Origin: Diabrotica undecimpunctata
Taxonomy: Eukaryota > Arthropoda > Insecta > Coleoptera > Chrysomelidae
Assembly (NCBI RefSeq): GCF_040954645.1
Contig: NC_092807.1
Location: 3,348,001-3,412,000 of the forward strand
Direction of reading: 5' to 3'
Length of the DNA stretch: 64,000 bases
Shown here: positions 22,826 to 33,808 of the stretch, in pieces
Numbering within the stretch: position 1 is the first letter of the stretch
How the letters are laid out: the number at the start of each line of letters is the position of its first letter
Notes under the pieces: generated by a model
What the model saw: only the letters and a program-made list of their open reading frames with translations
Databases searched by the model: none
Told to the model about the DNA's origin: nothing
Translations under genes and position numbers: made by a program

Positions 22826-23638
22826 ATATTGTATATATATATAATATTATATATAATATAATATGTATTAATATTATTATTTATGTGATGTTTTGTATTA
22901 TTTAAAATTAAACGTTTATAATTATTTTAGGCTTTTGTATTTCAAAATAATCACTGTTTTACCGAGAACTGTCAATTTTGAGATCCGTTAGTGACATGTC
23001 TAATTGGCAAATCCTTTACGTGTTTGGTTCATACGCTGGTGGTTGTGAGTTCGAATCCCAATTATGAATTTCGTTTTTTATTTTTGAAATATTTAAAAAC
23101 CTCACATTAATCTTATTAAATATGTGTAATATACGCAAAAAACATAAATTTTAAAATAAAATGAAAATTTACAACATAATCCGAGTTGTTGGTTTTTTAT
23201 TTTTATCTTCGTAAAGTAAGTTATGTATATTGGCAGTTTTAAATACTTATGAATATTACATTTTAATTTATATTGTATTATTATATTGAATTATATTGCA
23301 GTGTATTTATTGTATTGTAATTTTTATATTAATAACAAAATAAACAATGAATTTTACTGCAGAGTATGTGTAATTTTTTTTTCATTCAACTCCTTTTATA
23401 CATATATAAAAATAAAAATATATATTTTCATTAAAATATTGATACAATCCTTCATTTACTATACTCCTATTACAGGTCAAATATTTATATACAGCAAACG
23501 ATGCACCATATACCTGTATACCTAATTCTTTTCCTCTTTCTGCTCTCTCTTACCTATAGCATTACATATGTAATAATTGTGCAGATTGACTCGTATATAA
23601 TTTTTTATCGGCGAACGCGTGTATAGAAGTGTAACTTC
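22610..23638. mobile_element. Putative TIR element with GAAGTTATACTTC ends
   Basis: The left end GAAGTTATACTTCTATAC is matched inversely at the right (reverse complement GAAGTTACACTTCTATAC); similarity continues weakly inward (TAGGTAAG, AGAGAGAGACAGAAG). A (TA)n-rich segment lies at about 22770-22860. A shorter element with similar ends is at 45877-46415. No coding capacity; target duplication unclear. Confidence 0.5.
22772..22816. repeat. (TA)n microsatellite
   Basis: Short alternating TA followed by further ATATAATATT-rich sequence. Confidence 0.85.
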
Positions 23639-23639
23639 T

Positions 23640-24195
23640 ACCGTCAGTCCCATTGGACTGCCACACCCGTTTTTTTTTAGTACAGCGAGCTAAATATGCT
23701 TAAACATATATCCACTATATGTTCTCCAATGTAAAATTTCCCGCTGAACACGATCCCGGTGTCACAATTGCCATATGACGTCATGTAAAGCCACAAAATG
23801 CGAAACAAAGCGCTTTTTTTGAAAAATTCATATCTTAAAAACACCCTCTTTAATTTTTTTCAAATTTTCACAAAAGACGCATTAATACAAGTACTTTCGA
23901 ATAAAAGTTGTCTCAGAAATCTTTTTTATATGTTTGAAGCCGCCGCGCCCTATAAAAGTCCAAAAAACGCGATTTTCCCGCCTTTTTTAGCGCTTTTCCT
24001 TCGTTTTTCAGCTTCCAAATAACTTTTAGAGGTTTTCTGACAACGAATTCGAATTATACGGAAAATTTTACACAAAAAATGACTATTTTAAATTTATTTA
24101 CCACCGATTTTACCGTTTTATAGGGGGCGACACAATATTAAACGCAGAATTGCGCGCTGTAATCGCTGCAACACTTACTGGTTTAGTATTATACA
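23640..24195. other. No recognised gene
   Basis: Long A/T runs and phrases that look repetitive, but no boundary or coding motif was recognised. Confidence 0.35.
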
Positions 24196-24199
24196 TTCT

Positions 24200-24615
24200 A
24201 CTGTTTAAGTATCACCAATAAAATAATCTTCAAATGCCTCTAATCGTTTTATGGCATCTTCTGTAAGGCTCCAGCTTTCTACTCCTACAGGTCACTAAAG
24301 ACGTAACATCTAAGAATTCTTATGCGTATATTGATACTTAAAGATAAGTTGCAGAGAATCTTCCTAAGGCTGTTTAAAGAGCTTCTGGCTTTTTCAATAC
24401 GAATTTTTATTTCGTAGGTGTGATCCCAAGAATCCGTAATATTGCAGCCCAAATAGCATGTATCTAACGGTGTATCGCCTATTGTAATTGGGGCGTTTAT
24501 GTTGGTGTTACTAATGATCATTATTTTTATCTTCTTGCAATTTAGTTTTAGGCCGTATTTGTTACATGCTTCTACAACGTTATCCATCATCCTTTGGAGC
24601 TCCTGCGCACTAGAA
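24200..24615 (-). pseudogene. LINE RT fragment (thumb region)
   Basis: Minus-strand frame 24285-24590 reads MMDNVVEACNKYGLKLNCKK then DTCYLGCNITDSW and KARSSLNSLRKIL. These correspond to the region just after the catalytic box in LINE RTs. After a stop it continues as VESWSLTEDAIKRLEAFE (to about 24220). Catalytic motifs themselves are absent. Confidence 0.75.
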
Positions 24616-25131
24616 AGAAAGAAATAAAATTGGTTACTGTAATTTTAAGAGAAGATTTAATAAGGAAAATAATTTAAAGCTTTATGTTAGTTTAGATATA
24701 AACTACTAGCGCCACCTAGGAAAGAAATCTGAACTACCAGCTGTCAGTCAATCATATTTGGTCTCTGAAACGATACATTTAATTCAACACTAATAATATG
24801 TTAATAACATATATTAAGAATATTAATACAAAATTACAAAAAATCTTGAGTGCTGTAATTTTTGAGGTAAGATTAATTTCACAAAATAATTTAAACTTTA
24901 TATTGGTTTATATTTATTTGGATTTATGCAAGAAGGTACCTACATACGCTGTTTTTTGTATCTAGATTAATTTGATAAGATGACTGAAGATGATGAAAAT
25001 TAAATAAAATTATATAAAATTAAGTAAAATTAAATAAAATTAAATTAAATGTAATCATAAACAAAATGAAGTTATTAAACATAAATACAAAATAATAATG
25101 ACAATGTAAACGATGAATAAATTCTATATTA
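24616..25131. other. AT-rich, no recognised gene
   Basis: Includes a short imperfect tandem of AAATTAAATAAAATT-like units near 24995-25050. No gene found. Confidence 0.45.
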
Positions 25132-25133
25132 TA

Positions 25134-26147
25134 CACTCATGGACAAAAATATCGAATATTTTGGAATTTTATAATTTTGCAGAATGTTTTAAACGTGAGA
25201 GTCACAAGTCATCCATCCAATCACTTCTACAAGTCCAGTGCGTCCCTCCCAACTAATACCTTTCCAAATAATTATGCCCCCACCTCCAAAACTAACAGTC
25301 TGGGCGAGATTGCAACTGGCGAATCGTTCTCCAACTCTTAGTAGACGTGGTTTTGACCATCTAGCTTCCATAATAGGGTTCTGGTCTCATCAGTGAAAAG
25401 AACATTTTTCCAGTTGTCGATATTCCACGGAATATGTGTTCCTGCAAATTCTAAACGACGAGCTTTATGATTTTGGAGAAGACGTGGAACTTTGGCGGGG
25501 CGTCTGAGCTTTAAGTTTGCTTCTTTTAATCTTCGTCTAACTGTTTCTGAACTTACATTAACTTGTCTAACATTTAATAGCTCATTTCTGAGGTGCATCG
25601 ATGTCAATGATCGATTTAGTGTAGAAATAAGAACCAAAAAACGGTCATCAAGTGCGGCTGTGCAACTTGGGCGTTCTTGAGCAGGCCTTCGTACGAAATT
25701 TCCTATTCCGCAGTACCTTTTTAAAGTATTTGAAACTAGATTGACTTCTCCTGAGACGTCGTGCGATATCTTTTTGTGCATATCCTTCCTCGTACAAAAT
25801 TACCATTTGTGCTACTTGGGCTTCATCGGAGTATCGAATTGGTGGCATATTTGCTTTAAACTTAGTTAAATCAAAACAATATTTAATTAAATTTAATAAA
25901 TTAAACTAAAAATAACCGAATTAGTATGATTTTTCCTTTACGTGAAGGTTTTTTATGATAAAATGTACGAATGACACTAAACGCTGAATAAACGTCAAAA
26001 TAAAGGTCAAAATATTTCAAACCAGTTGAGTACATCAGCCTACTATATGAGTGCCATCAGTAATCTAAAATTGTTTTGAAATATAGTGACTAGGTACAAA
26101 AAAAAATTGTAAAATTCCAAAATATTCGATATTTTCGTCCATGAATG
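25134..26147. mobile_element. Internally deleted Tc1-like element, 1014 bp
   Basis: Ends CACTCATGGACAAAAATATC and its near-inverse CATTCATGGACGAAAATATC form inverted repeats of about 45 bp, flanked by TA on both sides. The minus-strand transposase is truncated: its C-terminal third is missing and its last codons run directly into the left repeat. Confidence 0.82.
25189..25848 (-). pseudogene. Tc1-like transposase, C-terminally deleted and frameshifted
   Basis: Starts MPPIRYSDEAQVAQMVILYE followed by helix-turn-helix type sequence (GYAQKDIARRLRRSQSS). The frame then shifts into SSETVRRRLKEANLKLRRPAK and the first catalytic aspartate motif VLFTDET, shifting again into MEARWSKPR and GGGIIIWKGISWEG. 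The second aspartate and final glutamate are missing, so this copy cannot be active. Confidence 0.8.
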
Positions 26148-26149
26148 TA

Positions 26150-27460
26150 TTTAACAAATTACTAAAATCATCAAATAAAATTTTTAAAGAAAAAAAATTT
26201 AGATTTTTTGAATATGACGAAGCACTTAATTTTGTGGTGTGTTATTATAAAAAAATATTAAACAATTCAATAATAAGCAGACGTAAAATTTTATTTACCC
26301 ACATATTAGTAAGGCGGTATAAAAAGTATTCACTTCTGTCGGCACTACCCACGCGCCGCCAAATGCCGCGCGCCGCCAAGTGCCACGCGCCGTTTTTTTT
26401 AATTCAATGAGTGAATGTATATGACAATTTTTTGGATCTCCCATCGCATGCAACAGGCTAAATAACAAACTCTGGCTCCAAATTTTGGCTCCACATTTAT
26501 TTCTTACCAAATTAATTTTCTATTTACTCCCTGTATCATTTTTGTTCTGTTTTCTTTTTTATTTTTTTTCTGTTAAATTCTTAACGTTTACCTTTCCAAA
26601 TTTACCTGTTAAAACAATCGTCATATTTTTATTTAATTTATTTCCAAAATTATATGTTACGAAAATTCTAGGAATTTTTTATATTAAAGGACTGAAAGCA
26701 TTCACTGAAAATTCCTACAATTTTCGTAACATATAAATTAGCCTTTCAATTAAAGTCATTAGTATTCACTCAATCGGTATTTGTTTGAAAAAGAAGCTCG
26801 TTCTTTTTGAAAAAAACAATTGACCTATATTTCCAGCATCCACGCCGATAATGATTATTTCTACGAATTTAAAAATAGAATATAAATCGAGTAGGGTCCC
26901 TTTTCGAAATGTCTTAATGTGCAAACAGGTACCAGTAAACAGGAATTATTATTGATGTAAAATACGGCATTGAGATAATGAGGTTTGTATAGAGAGATGT
27001 TATGTTCGAAAAATAAGTACATTAAGGGAATGTTATCGTGTCTTTTCCAGGGAAACTTTGTGAGTTGTTGAAGGGCGTATATTCTGTAATTTATTGTAAT
27101 GCCTTTGAAGTCTAAAAAAGGCAAAGAAAAGACTAGCGATGCTGATAAAAAAATAAATAAAATTCCTGGAATATCGATATATATCATAAATAATGAGACA
27201 ATTATAAAAATAAATATGATGGGAAGAAAAGTACTCCTTTACAAAGTAAAATCAGTATTTTTAAAAATGTCAGAACAATATTTTTGGCTATATATATAAT
27301 GACGGTATACACGCATCTTCAATGAGGCTTCATTCTCTTTGAATATGTACTTGTAACCTCACTTCCCTTAAATAATTTTTCAACAACCTGCGTTTTTATC
27401 ATCTTTATGTCTGGTTGCTTTTATATTTGGTCCTTCAAGTTGGATTTTTCATTTTTCAAT
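26150..27460. other. No recognised gene; small repeats only
   Basis: A GC-rich patch at about 26348-26392 has repeated CGCGCCGCCAA units of 16-17 bp. About 26649-26736 forms a hairpin (GTTACGAAAATTC... with GAATTTT...CGTAAC). The remainder is AT-rich. Confidence 0.4.
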
Positions 27461-27464
27461 TTCA

Positions 27465-28740
27465 TTTTCTACCAAGAAATTAAAAAATAGGAAATCACTA
27501 GGAGAGGATAGAATACCGAATGAACTCCTAAAGTAAGGAGGACCAGATCTGACCAAACAGCTATTAAAACTAATCCAAAAAATAATAGAAGAAAACAGAA
27601 TTTCTCAAGAATGGAGATCAAGCATCCTAATATCTCTCTTCAAAAAGGGAGACAAATCGGACCTGGAAAATTCCAGAGGAATTAATTTAATAAGCGCAAC
27701 ACTAAAATTAACAACCAATATGATAACAAATAAACTGAATGAAATTATAACACTAGCAGAAGAACAAGGTTTTAGGTTAGGAAGATCATGCACCGACGCT
27801 ATATTTATAATGAGGCAAGTGCAAGAGAAATCATTAAAATACAACAAATCGGCATATCTATGTTTCGTGGACCTTAAGAAGGGTCAAATTAAAGGACGTT
27901 ATCCACTTATTGTTTTCATCCATAATCAGGTGTTCACACTATAATCAGGTGTTCACACTGGTTATGGATGAAATAATAAAAAAGTAAAAACTAAAAAAGG
28001 ATACCATATGGGAGAAAAACAATTTAAAATAATCTACTATGCAGACGACGCAATACTACTCTCTCAAAGTGAAGATGATCTACAACGTATGCTCCACCAA
28101 TTTAATATAACCTATTATATTAAGACAAAATGCTTGGTAACAACAGCAAATTTAATAAGATGTAAATTGGAGCTGGAAGGTCAGATAATAGAACAAGTGA
28201 TGGAGTTTAAATATCTAGGCATCACATTATCTAGCTACGGAAAGCTCGAAACTGAAGTGGAAGATCAAGTGAATAGAGCAAACAGAGGCGTATGCTGCCT
28301 GAATGAAAGAATATGGAGAAATAAAAATATCGGGAAAGAAATGAAAGGAATTTACAAAACAGTCATCAGACCAATAATGACATACGCGGCAGGAACACGA
28401 CCTGATATAGAGAGGACAAAAGGATGTTAGAAATAGCAGAGATGAAAATACTTAGAAAAGTTGATCGCAAGACACTATGGGACAGAGCTAGAAGTACAGA
28501 TGTACGACGTAGATGCAAGGTGGAGAATATCAAGAACTGGGTAAGAAATAGAAGAGTAGAATGGAACGATCATATAAGCCGAATGACAACAAATAGAGTA
28601 CTAAATACGGCAACAGACGGTTCCTCAATAGGAAGACGATCACTAGGAAGACCACGAAAACTATGGAAACGATACTTACTGGAGGCTCATTGAAAAACAG
28701 ACAGTTTTATGTAGACATTTTATGTCTACATAAAAAGAAC
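27465..28740 (+). pseudogene. Non-LTR retrotransposon RT, degenerate
   Basis: Frames assemble in LINE order: DRIPNELLK, EWRSSILISLFKKGDKSD, GINLISATLK, EEQGFRLGRSCTDA and LCFVDLKK (27470-27885). A deletion removes the rest of motif A through RQGD. The catalytic box IIYYADDAILLSQ (28008 on), MEFKYLGITLSS and IRPIMTYAAGT follow, and the frame shifts near 28425 to the C-terminal part ending SLGRPRKLWKRYL. At the deletion scar an 18-bp phrase (ATAATCAGGTGTTCACACT) is repeated in tandem. The 3' tail is AAGAACAAGAAGAAG. Confidence 0.8.
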
Positions 28741-28819
28741 AAGAAGAAGCTGGATTTTTTCATTTGAATTGCAATTTACAAGGCGACCACACCAAAGAAT
28801 AGAAAAGCAACACGAGCAG

Positions 28820-29060
28820 ACCAAACAAACATGAATATTTTAAGGTATGGAGGTTACTGGAACAATACAAACTGCGGGACCAGATGGTACATTTTCCAGG
28901 CTACTCCAAGAGGAACTGGAAATAATTATGGGTCGCCTGATCCAAATATTTAGAGCTAGTCATGCTCTGGGGTACATTTTTAAAGCTTGGAGAAGAGCGA
29001 GGGTGGCGTTTAGTCCTAAACCAGGAAAAACAGATTACACTGGAGTGAATATATAATACA
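28820..29060 (+). pseudogene. Jockey-clade LINE RT fragment
   Basis: The frame at 28847-29056 reads TAGPDGTFSRLLQEELEII, ASHALGYIFKAWRRARVAF and SPKPGKTDYTG. This is the N-terminal RT segment typical of jockey-type elements (AGPDGI.P.LLQ...LGYIP..WR...VVFIPKPGK.DYT). The match stops after PGKTDYT. Distinct from the RTE-like LINEs elsewhere in the window. Confidence 0.75.
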
Positions 29061-29610
29061 CACAGGGTAAATTGGAAATGTGGAACAGACTTCTTAAAAA
29101 GTATTAAGCTCAGAATAACAAGATGAATACCTAGTCGTAGTAGTAGAAGTAGTCATTGAAACTAAAACTCACAAAAAGAAAAGGAAACATTTCTAATGGT
29201 CAACAAAATACTATAAACTGGAGGAAAACCACTGACGCCTTGATCCTCTACAGCCCGTTGAGCTTGCCATATATATTATACCTAATAAAAAATAAGGAAG
29301 TCCTTGAGTATTATATACAATCCACATACCAGTATGACACACCTGGCGTACCTATTTTAAGAGTTTCTCCAATTAATTTGGTAGATAGAGACAAATCTAA
29401 AATGAAATCAGCTTAAACGATTACGTACAAGATAACAAGCGATATCGCTTACATTTCTTTCTTAGCAACCAATAACAGTGGAGTTACGCGCTTTGATTTT
29501 CGTACCAGATAAACCTTTCGCTTTTTATTTTTTGCCATCTGATATTAATGCCTGGTCTACGGTCATGGTCTCTCAGAGGCGTCCCAAAAATGGATTTTCA
29601 TAATTGTTTG
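29061..29610. other. No recognised gene
   Basis: Sequence between the jockey fragment and the PLE locus. A trinucleotide run (GTAGTAGTAGAAGTAGT) near 29132-29150 might be an old LINE tail. Confidence 0.35.
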
Positions 29611-29617
29611 ATTTATT

Positions 29618-29623
29618 TATTAG

Positions 29624-29691
<68 letters not shown>

Positions 29692-29697
29692 CTAATA
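29618..29697. repeat. (TA)n with palindromic borders
   Basis: Alternating TA bounded by TTATTAGATATAATA and its exact inverse TATTATATCTAATAA, so the whole 80 bp is a palindrome. It lies just before the truncated PLE copy. Confidence 0.9.
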
Positions 29698-29701
29698 ATG
29701 T

Positions 29702-30658
29702 AGTGAATGTAGTCTATCACATACCCTGTTCTGAATGTGATGCATGTTATATTGGTCAAACTGGCCGTTCCCTTAAAGGACGCCTTACTTCACATCGTAG
29801 TGACATTAAACTTTCTAAACATACTTGTGCCCTTGCAGAACATGCAATCAACACCAAACATACTGTGAATTTTGATGGTGTTAGAATTCTCTGTAGAGAA
29901 CGTAACCTTAATAAGAGACAGTTTATGGAGATGTGTCATATTTTGAAACAACCTAATGCATTAAATAAGAGAACTGATATCAGCAACTTAAGCCAAATTT
30001 ACCATGCACTAATACTACAAAATTGATTCTTTCGTATTCTACTTTTAAATTATTGGTTTCTTCTTCAACTTCTTTTATTATATCATAACATTTATGTTGG
30101 CATCTAAAAAACTTTTCCTTCAATCTCACCATCTGATTGTCAGTTCTGACATTCGAACTTTCAAATACTTTATTTTGCATGATATGATCATGACAGTCAA
30201 GATCCCTAGCCTTGCCGTTGTTAATATAACATTCCAAAATTGACAATTAAATTTTTTTTGATAGATTTTAGAATCCATCAATGTTTTTAGAAGTTAAATT
30301 ATAAAACTAATTAATATAAAATTACTTAAATTGGGAATCTTCCGGCATTCTGTGTTTTTTGCTGTTTTATTTAGTAAATTAATTTTTGATGTGTCTTCAC
30401 CATACTAATATCTTAATGCTACAGATCTTTTAAAGGTAAGATCGTTTACTTATTGTTTTTTATATTAGATGTATCCCTAATACCATTCTTTTAGATGAAC
30501 TGACGATGCCCATTGAACAGTGGGCGAAACGTATTCAATAAAAAGATAAAGTAGCACAACTCTTTTCTTTTTTAATCTCCAAATTGACCGAAAATATCCC
30601 TTTCACTTACGAGTGCACATTTTTTATATTAAATTAAACGGTCATATTCCTTAAAGAT
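29702..30658 (+). mobile_element. 5'-truncated PLE copy forming the upstream repeat
   Basis: A direct repeat of 32852-33808, offset by exactly 3150 bp; the one difference I noticed is C30476 versus G33626. It contains the last ~108 codons of the PLE ORF (GIY-YIG region), the 3' non-coding region and one hammerhead ribozyme, and ends where the full unit begins. This is the tandem, pseudo-LTR arrangement typical of Penelope-like elements. It probably supplies the promoter or leader for the downstream ORF (inference). Confidence 0.9.
30496..30537 (+). ncRNA. Hammerhead ribozyme, PLE upstream repeat
   Basis: TGAA, CTGACGA, stem II (GCCCA...TGGGC), GAAA, CGTA, TTCA: a complete minimal hammerhead core. 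Stem I is TGAA/TTCA and the cleavage triplet is GUA, predicted to cut after A30533. Stem III is only ACGU, self-complementary between two molecules. It sits about 120 nt upstream of the ORF start. Confidence 0.85.
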
Positions 30659-33176
30659 GTCTTCATGTACAGAGGGATTCTATGCTAAGACTAAGCGCAT
30701 CTATGGAGAAACTACAGTGAAGAAACTCAAGAGATGGACAAATTTAGTTGAAAAGTTAGCTACAGCGGAAGCAAGAAGAACTTTCTTATTAGAATGTAGG
30801 AGAACACGGAAGATTCCCAGATTTATCATTGATTGTACTTCTACAATTCTTTCTTCTACCACGGGGACCATTAGTCAAACTATTCAACACCTAAGTCAAT
30901 CACTTAACAGGCAGGTGAGGGCACGATTGCTTAATTTTCATATTTCGAAGGTTCATTCAGACATTAAATTCATTACTAATCAAATTAAAAATATCACTGA
31001 GTTCTTAGACCAGGTTCTTCCTGTCCCTTTACTTGACACTTTTGAGACTTCTTTACACAGAAAATTCAATTTCTATTACCAGAAATCAATCTTACGCCTT
31101 CAAAAGAAGTTAGATAATTTAGATACCCCGGAGTTTCACAAAATTCCTTTTAATCCTAAATGGATTAAAAATCTTTCCAATGTTGATGTTCCTCAAGACA
31201 TTCTTAAACTTTTATCTTTGGGACCAAAATTTGGCCTTCAACCATCTTTCAAGGATTATTCCGTTAATAGGATTCTTGCTGATGTTGAGAATATTTTGTC
31301 ATATGCAGATGACTCAGACCTTTTATCCCTTAGGTCTTATTCCAATAACATTTTATTGAATTATACCAAACGTCCTAAGCATTCCATATTGATCATTGAT
31401 AGTGTATATAGGGAAACAGTATCTTTTTTAAAAAATCACCCAAACCTTTTGGTCCTCACTAGCGATAAGGGTAATGCCACAGTTCTCATGGATAGAGATC
31501 AATACATATCTCTTAGCCAGTCCTTGTTGGATGATAGTCGTTATTATCAACTCCTTCCCTCCAACCCTTGCTCTAAGTTTACTAATAGAATTAACAAGTT
31601 TATTACGCATTTAAAGGATATTAAGGTCATAAACCAAACCATAGCTAAATCTCTGCATAACTATGATGGTTATTCACCAAGATTTTACTGTTTACCTAAA
31701 ATACATAAACCAACTCTTAGTATGAGACCTATTGTTTCTTCTATCAATTCACCAAATATACACATTGCTAAATTTCTAACTGATATTCTATCTAAATCCT
31801 ATGATTATCACAATTCTTATAATATTTTTGATTCTTTTCAATTTAGTGCATTTATTAACAATTTTAAACTACCACTTAATTACATTTTGGTGAGCTTTGA
31901 TGTAGTATCACTTTTCACTAACCTTCCTTTTTCTAGTGTTCTCACTTCTTTAAGAAATCATTGGAACACTATCCAACCAAACTCCCCCGTTTCCTGGGAC
32001 GTATTTGTAGAGCTTTTGCAATTAGTGTTTGACACTAATTTTTTGGTTTTCAATGATAAATATTACTTACAAATTTTTGGTACACCAATGGGTTCATCCA
32101 TATCTCCCATCCTTGTTAACTTTGTCCTTGATGACTTGATATCTGAATGTTTGGGTCTTATAGATTTCCATATCCCTTTTGTTAAACGGTATGTTGATGA
32201 CCTTTTGTTAGCCTTACCCTTTGAGAAAGTAGAGTCTACCTTATCGATTTTTAATGATTTTGATCCTCACTTACAGTTTACTTATGAACTTGAGGATCCT
32301 TCTAACAATAGTATTCCATTCTTAGACATGCGTGTCTTTAGAAATAATGACAATACACTAACTACAAGTTGGTACAGGAAACCTATGGCTAGTAATAGGT
32401 TCCTTAACTATCATTCTTGCCATCCGTTCAAATACAAAATAAATCTTATAAAAGCACTCAGCTGTAGGGTCCATAGGTTAACACATCCTGATAACAAAAG
32501 GGATTCTCTTTTGTTAGTCAGAAGTATACTATCTGACAATTCTTACCCTACATCTCTCATAAATAAATACCTTTTTTCAACAAGTTTTGGGTCTTCTATT
32601 GATGATTTACCTAATGGCGATCAACTTAGAATGATTTCTAATAATATTATGAACAACAATACTCTACTTTCTCCTAACATTGCAACTTCCACCACCCATT
32701 ACTCTTCACTACCCTATTTCCCATATGTTACTGAAAAGCTTATTAAATTGTACAAACAGAACAATATCCCGGTTAAGATTGCTATCAATAATTCAAAGAC
32801 TGTCAGGAACTTGTTTTCTAAAATTAAAACACCTCTTTCCTTTTTGGAACAAGTGAATGTAGTCTATCACATACCCTGTTCTGAATGTGATGCATGTTAT
32901 ATTGGTCAAACTGGCCGTTCCCTTAAAGGACGCCTTACTTCACATCGTAGTGACATTAAACTTTCTAAACATACTTGTGCCCTTGCAGAACATGCAATCA
33001 ACACCAAACATACTGTGAATTTTGATGGTGTTAGAATTCTCTGTAGAGAACGTAACCTTAATAAGAGACAGTTTATGGAGATGTGTCATATTTTGAAACA
33101 ACCTAATGCATTAAATAAGAGAACTGATATCAGCAACTTAAGCCAAATTTACCATGCACTAATACTACAAAATTGA
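30657..33176 (+). CDS. Penelope-like reverse transcriptase with GIY-YIG endonuclease
   Basis: 839 codons, the usual size for Penelope-type proteins, with no internal stop. The N-terminal part (about 1-340) lacks a familiar enzymatic motif. The RT follows: LPKIHKP near 346 with PIVSS, motif A SFDVVSLFTNLP (aspartate near 415), GTPMGSSISPILVNF, and motif C KRYVDDLLLA (aspartates near 514-515). The C-terminal ~100 residues form a GIY-YIG nuclease: HIPCSECDACYIGQTGRSL (CYIG near 747-750) followed by RLTSHRSDI. Known PLEs use the nuclease to nick target DNA and prime reverse transcription, and are related to telomerase RT. The ATG overlaps the tandem junction (TTAAAGATG), so the upstream repeat would provide its 5' leader. 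Intact motifs suggest possible activity. Confidence 0.93.
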   Translation: MSSCTEGFYAKTKRIYGETTVKKLKRWTNLVEKLATAEARRTFLLECRRTRKIPRFIIDCTSTILSSTTGTISQTIQHLSQSLNRQVRARLLNFHISKVHSDIKFITNQIKNITEFLDQVLPVPLLDTFETSLHRKFNFYYQKSILRLQKKLDNLDTPEFHKIPFNPKWIKNLSNVDVPQDILKLLSLGPKFGLQPSFKDYSVNRILADVENILSYADDSDLLSLRSYSNNILLNYTKRPKHSILIIDSVYRETVSFLKNHPNLLVLTSDKGNATVLMDRDQYISLSQSLLDDSRYYQLLPSNPCSKFTNRINKFITHLKDIKVINQTIAKSLHNYDGYSPRFYCLPKIHKPTLSMRPIVSSINSPNIHIAKFLTDILSKSYDYHNSYNIFDSFQFSAFINNFKLPLNYILVSFDVVSLFTNLPFSSVLTSLRNHWNTIQPNSPVSWDVFVELLQLVFDTNFLVFNDKYYLQIFGTPMGSSISPILVNFVLDDLISECLGLIDFHIPFVKRYVDDLLLALPFEKVESTLSIFNDFDPHLQFTYELEDPSNNSIPFLDMRVFRNNDNTLTTSWYRKPMASNRFLNYHSCHPFKYKINLIKALSCRVHRLTHPDNKRDSLLLVRSILSDNSYPTSLINKYLFSTSFGSSIDDLPNGDQLRMISNNIMNNNTLLSPNIATSTTHYSSLPYFPYVTEKLIKLYKQNNIPVKIAINNSKTVRNLFSKIKTPLSFLEQVNVVYHIPCSECDACYIGQTGRSLKGRLTSHRSDIKLSKHTCALAEHAINTKHTVNFDGVRILCRERNLNKRQFMEMCHILKQPNALNKRTDISNLSQIYHALILQN

Positions 33177-33804
33177 TTCTTTCGTATTCTACTTTTAAAT
33201 TATTGGTTTCTTCTTCAACTTCTTTTATTATATCATAACATTTATGTTGGCATCTAAAAAACTTTTCCTTCAATCTCACCATCTGATTGTCAGTTCTGAC
33301 ATTCGAACTTTCAAATACTTTATTTTGCATGATATGATCATGACAGTCAAGATCCCTAGCCTTGCCGTTGTTAATATAACATTCCAAAATTGACAATTAA
33401 ATTTTTTTTGATAGATTTTAGAATCCATCAATGTTTTTAGAAGTTAAATTATAAAACTAATTAATATAAAATTACTTAAATTGGGAATCTTCCGGCATTC
33501 TGTGTTTTTTGCTGTTTTATTTAGTAAATTAATTTTTGATGTGTCTTCACCATACTAATATCTTAATGCTACAGATCTTTTAAAGGTAAGATCGTTTACT
33601 TATTGTTTTTTATATTAGATGTATCGCTAATACCATTCTTTTAGATGAACTGACGATGCCCATTGAACAGTGGGCGAAACGTATTCAATAAAAAGATAAA
33701 GTAGCACAACTCTTTTCTTTTTTAATCTCCAAATTGACCGAAAATATCCCTTTCACTTACGAGTGCACATTTTTTATATTAAATTAAACGGTCATATTCC
33801 TTAA

Positions 33805-33808
<4 letters not shown>
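32852..33808 (+). repeat. PLE downstream repeat (pseudo-LTR)
   Basis: Direct repeat of 29702-30658. It includes the ORF 3' end, the non-coding tail and the second hammerhead ribozyme. Confidence 0.92.
33646..33687 (+). ncRNA. Hammerhead ribozyme, PLE downstream repeat
   Basis: Identical in sequence to the ribozyme at 30496-30537. Together the two would release a unit-length RNA of 3150 nt from a tandem transcript (inference from spacing). Confidence 0.85.

Larger units (their letters stand above)
30657..33808 (+). mobile_element. Full-length Penelope-like element
   Basis: One complete unit (period 3150 bp) following a truncated copy, with (TA)n at both outer ends of the tandem. It contains an intact RT/GIY-YIG ORF, a 3' region and a second ribozyme. 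The near-identity of the two repeats suggests a very recent insertion. The right border is TTAAAGAT running into (TA)n at about 33808. Confidence 0.9.

Noticed and set aside
22975..23065. Functional tRNA gene
   Set aside because: B-box-like sequence is present but the T stem mispairs and no convincing cloverleaf or anticodon arm could be drawn.
29980..30246. 88-codon minus-strand frame, duplicated at 33130-33396
   Set aside because: It lies antisense in the PLE 3' non-coding region and appears twice only because the region is repeated; no recognisable motif.
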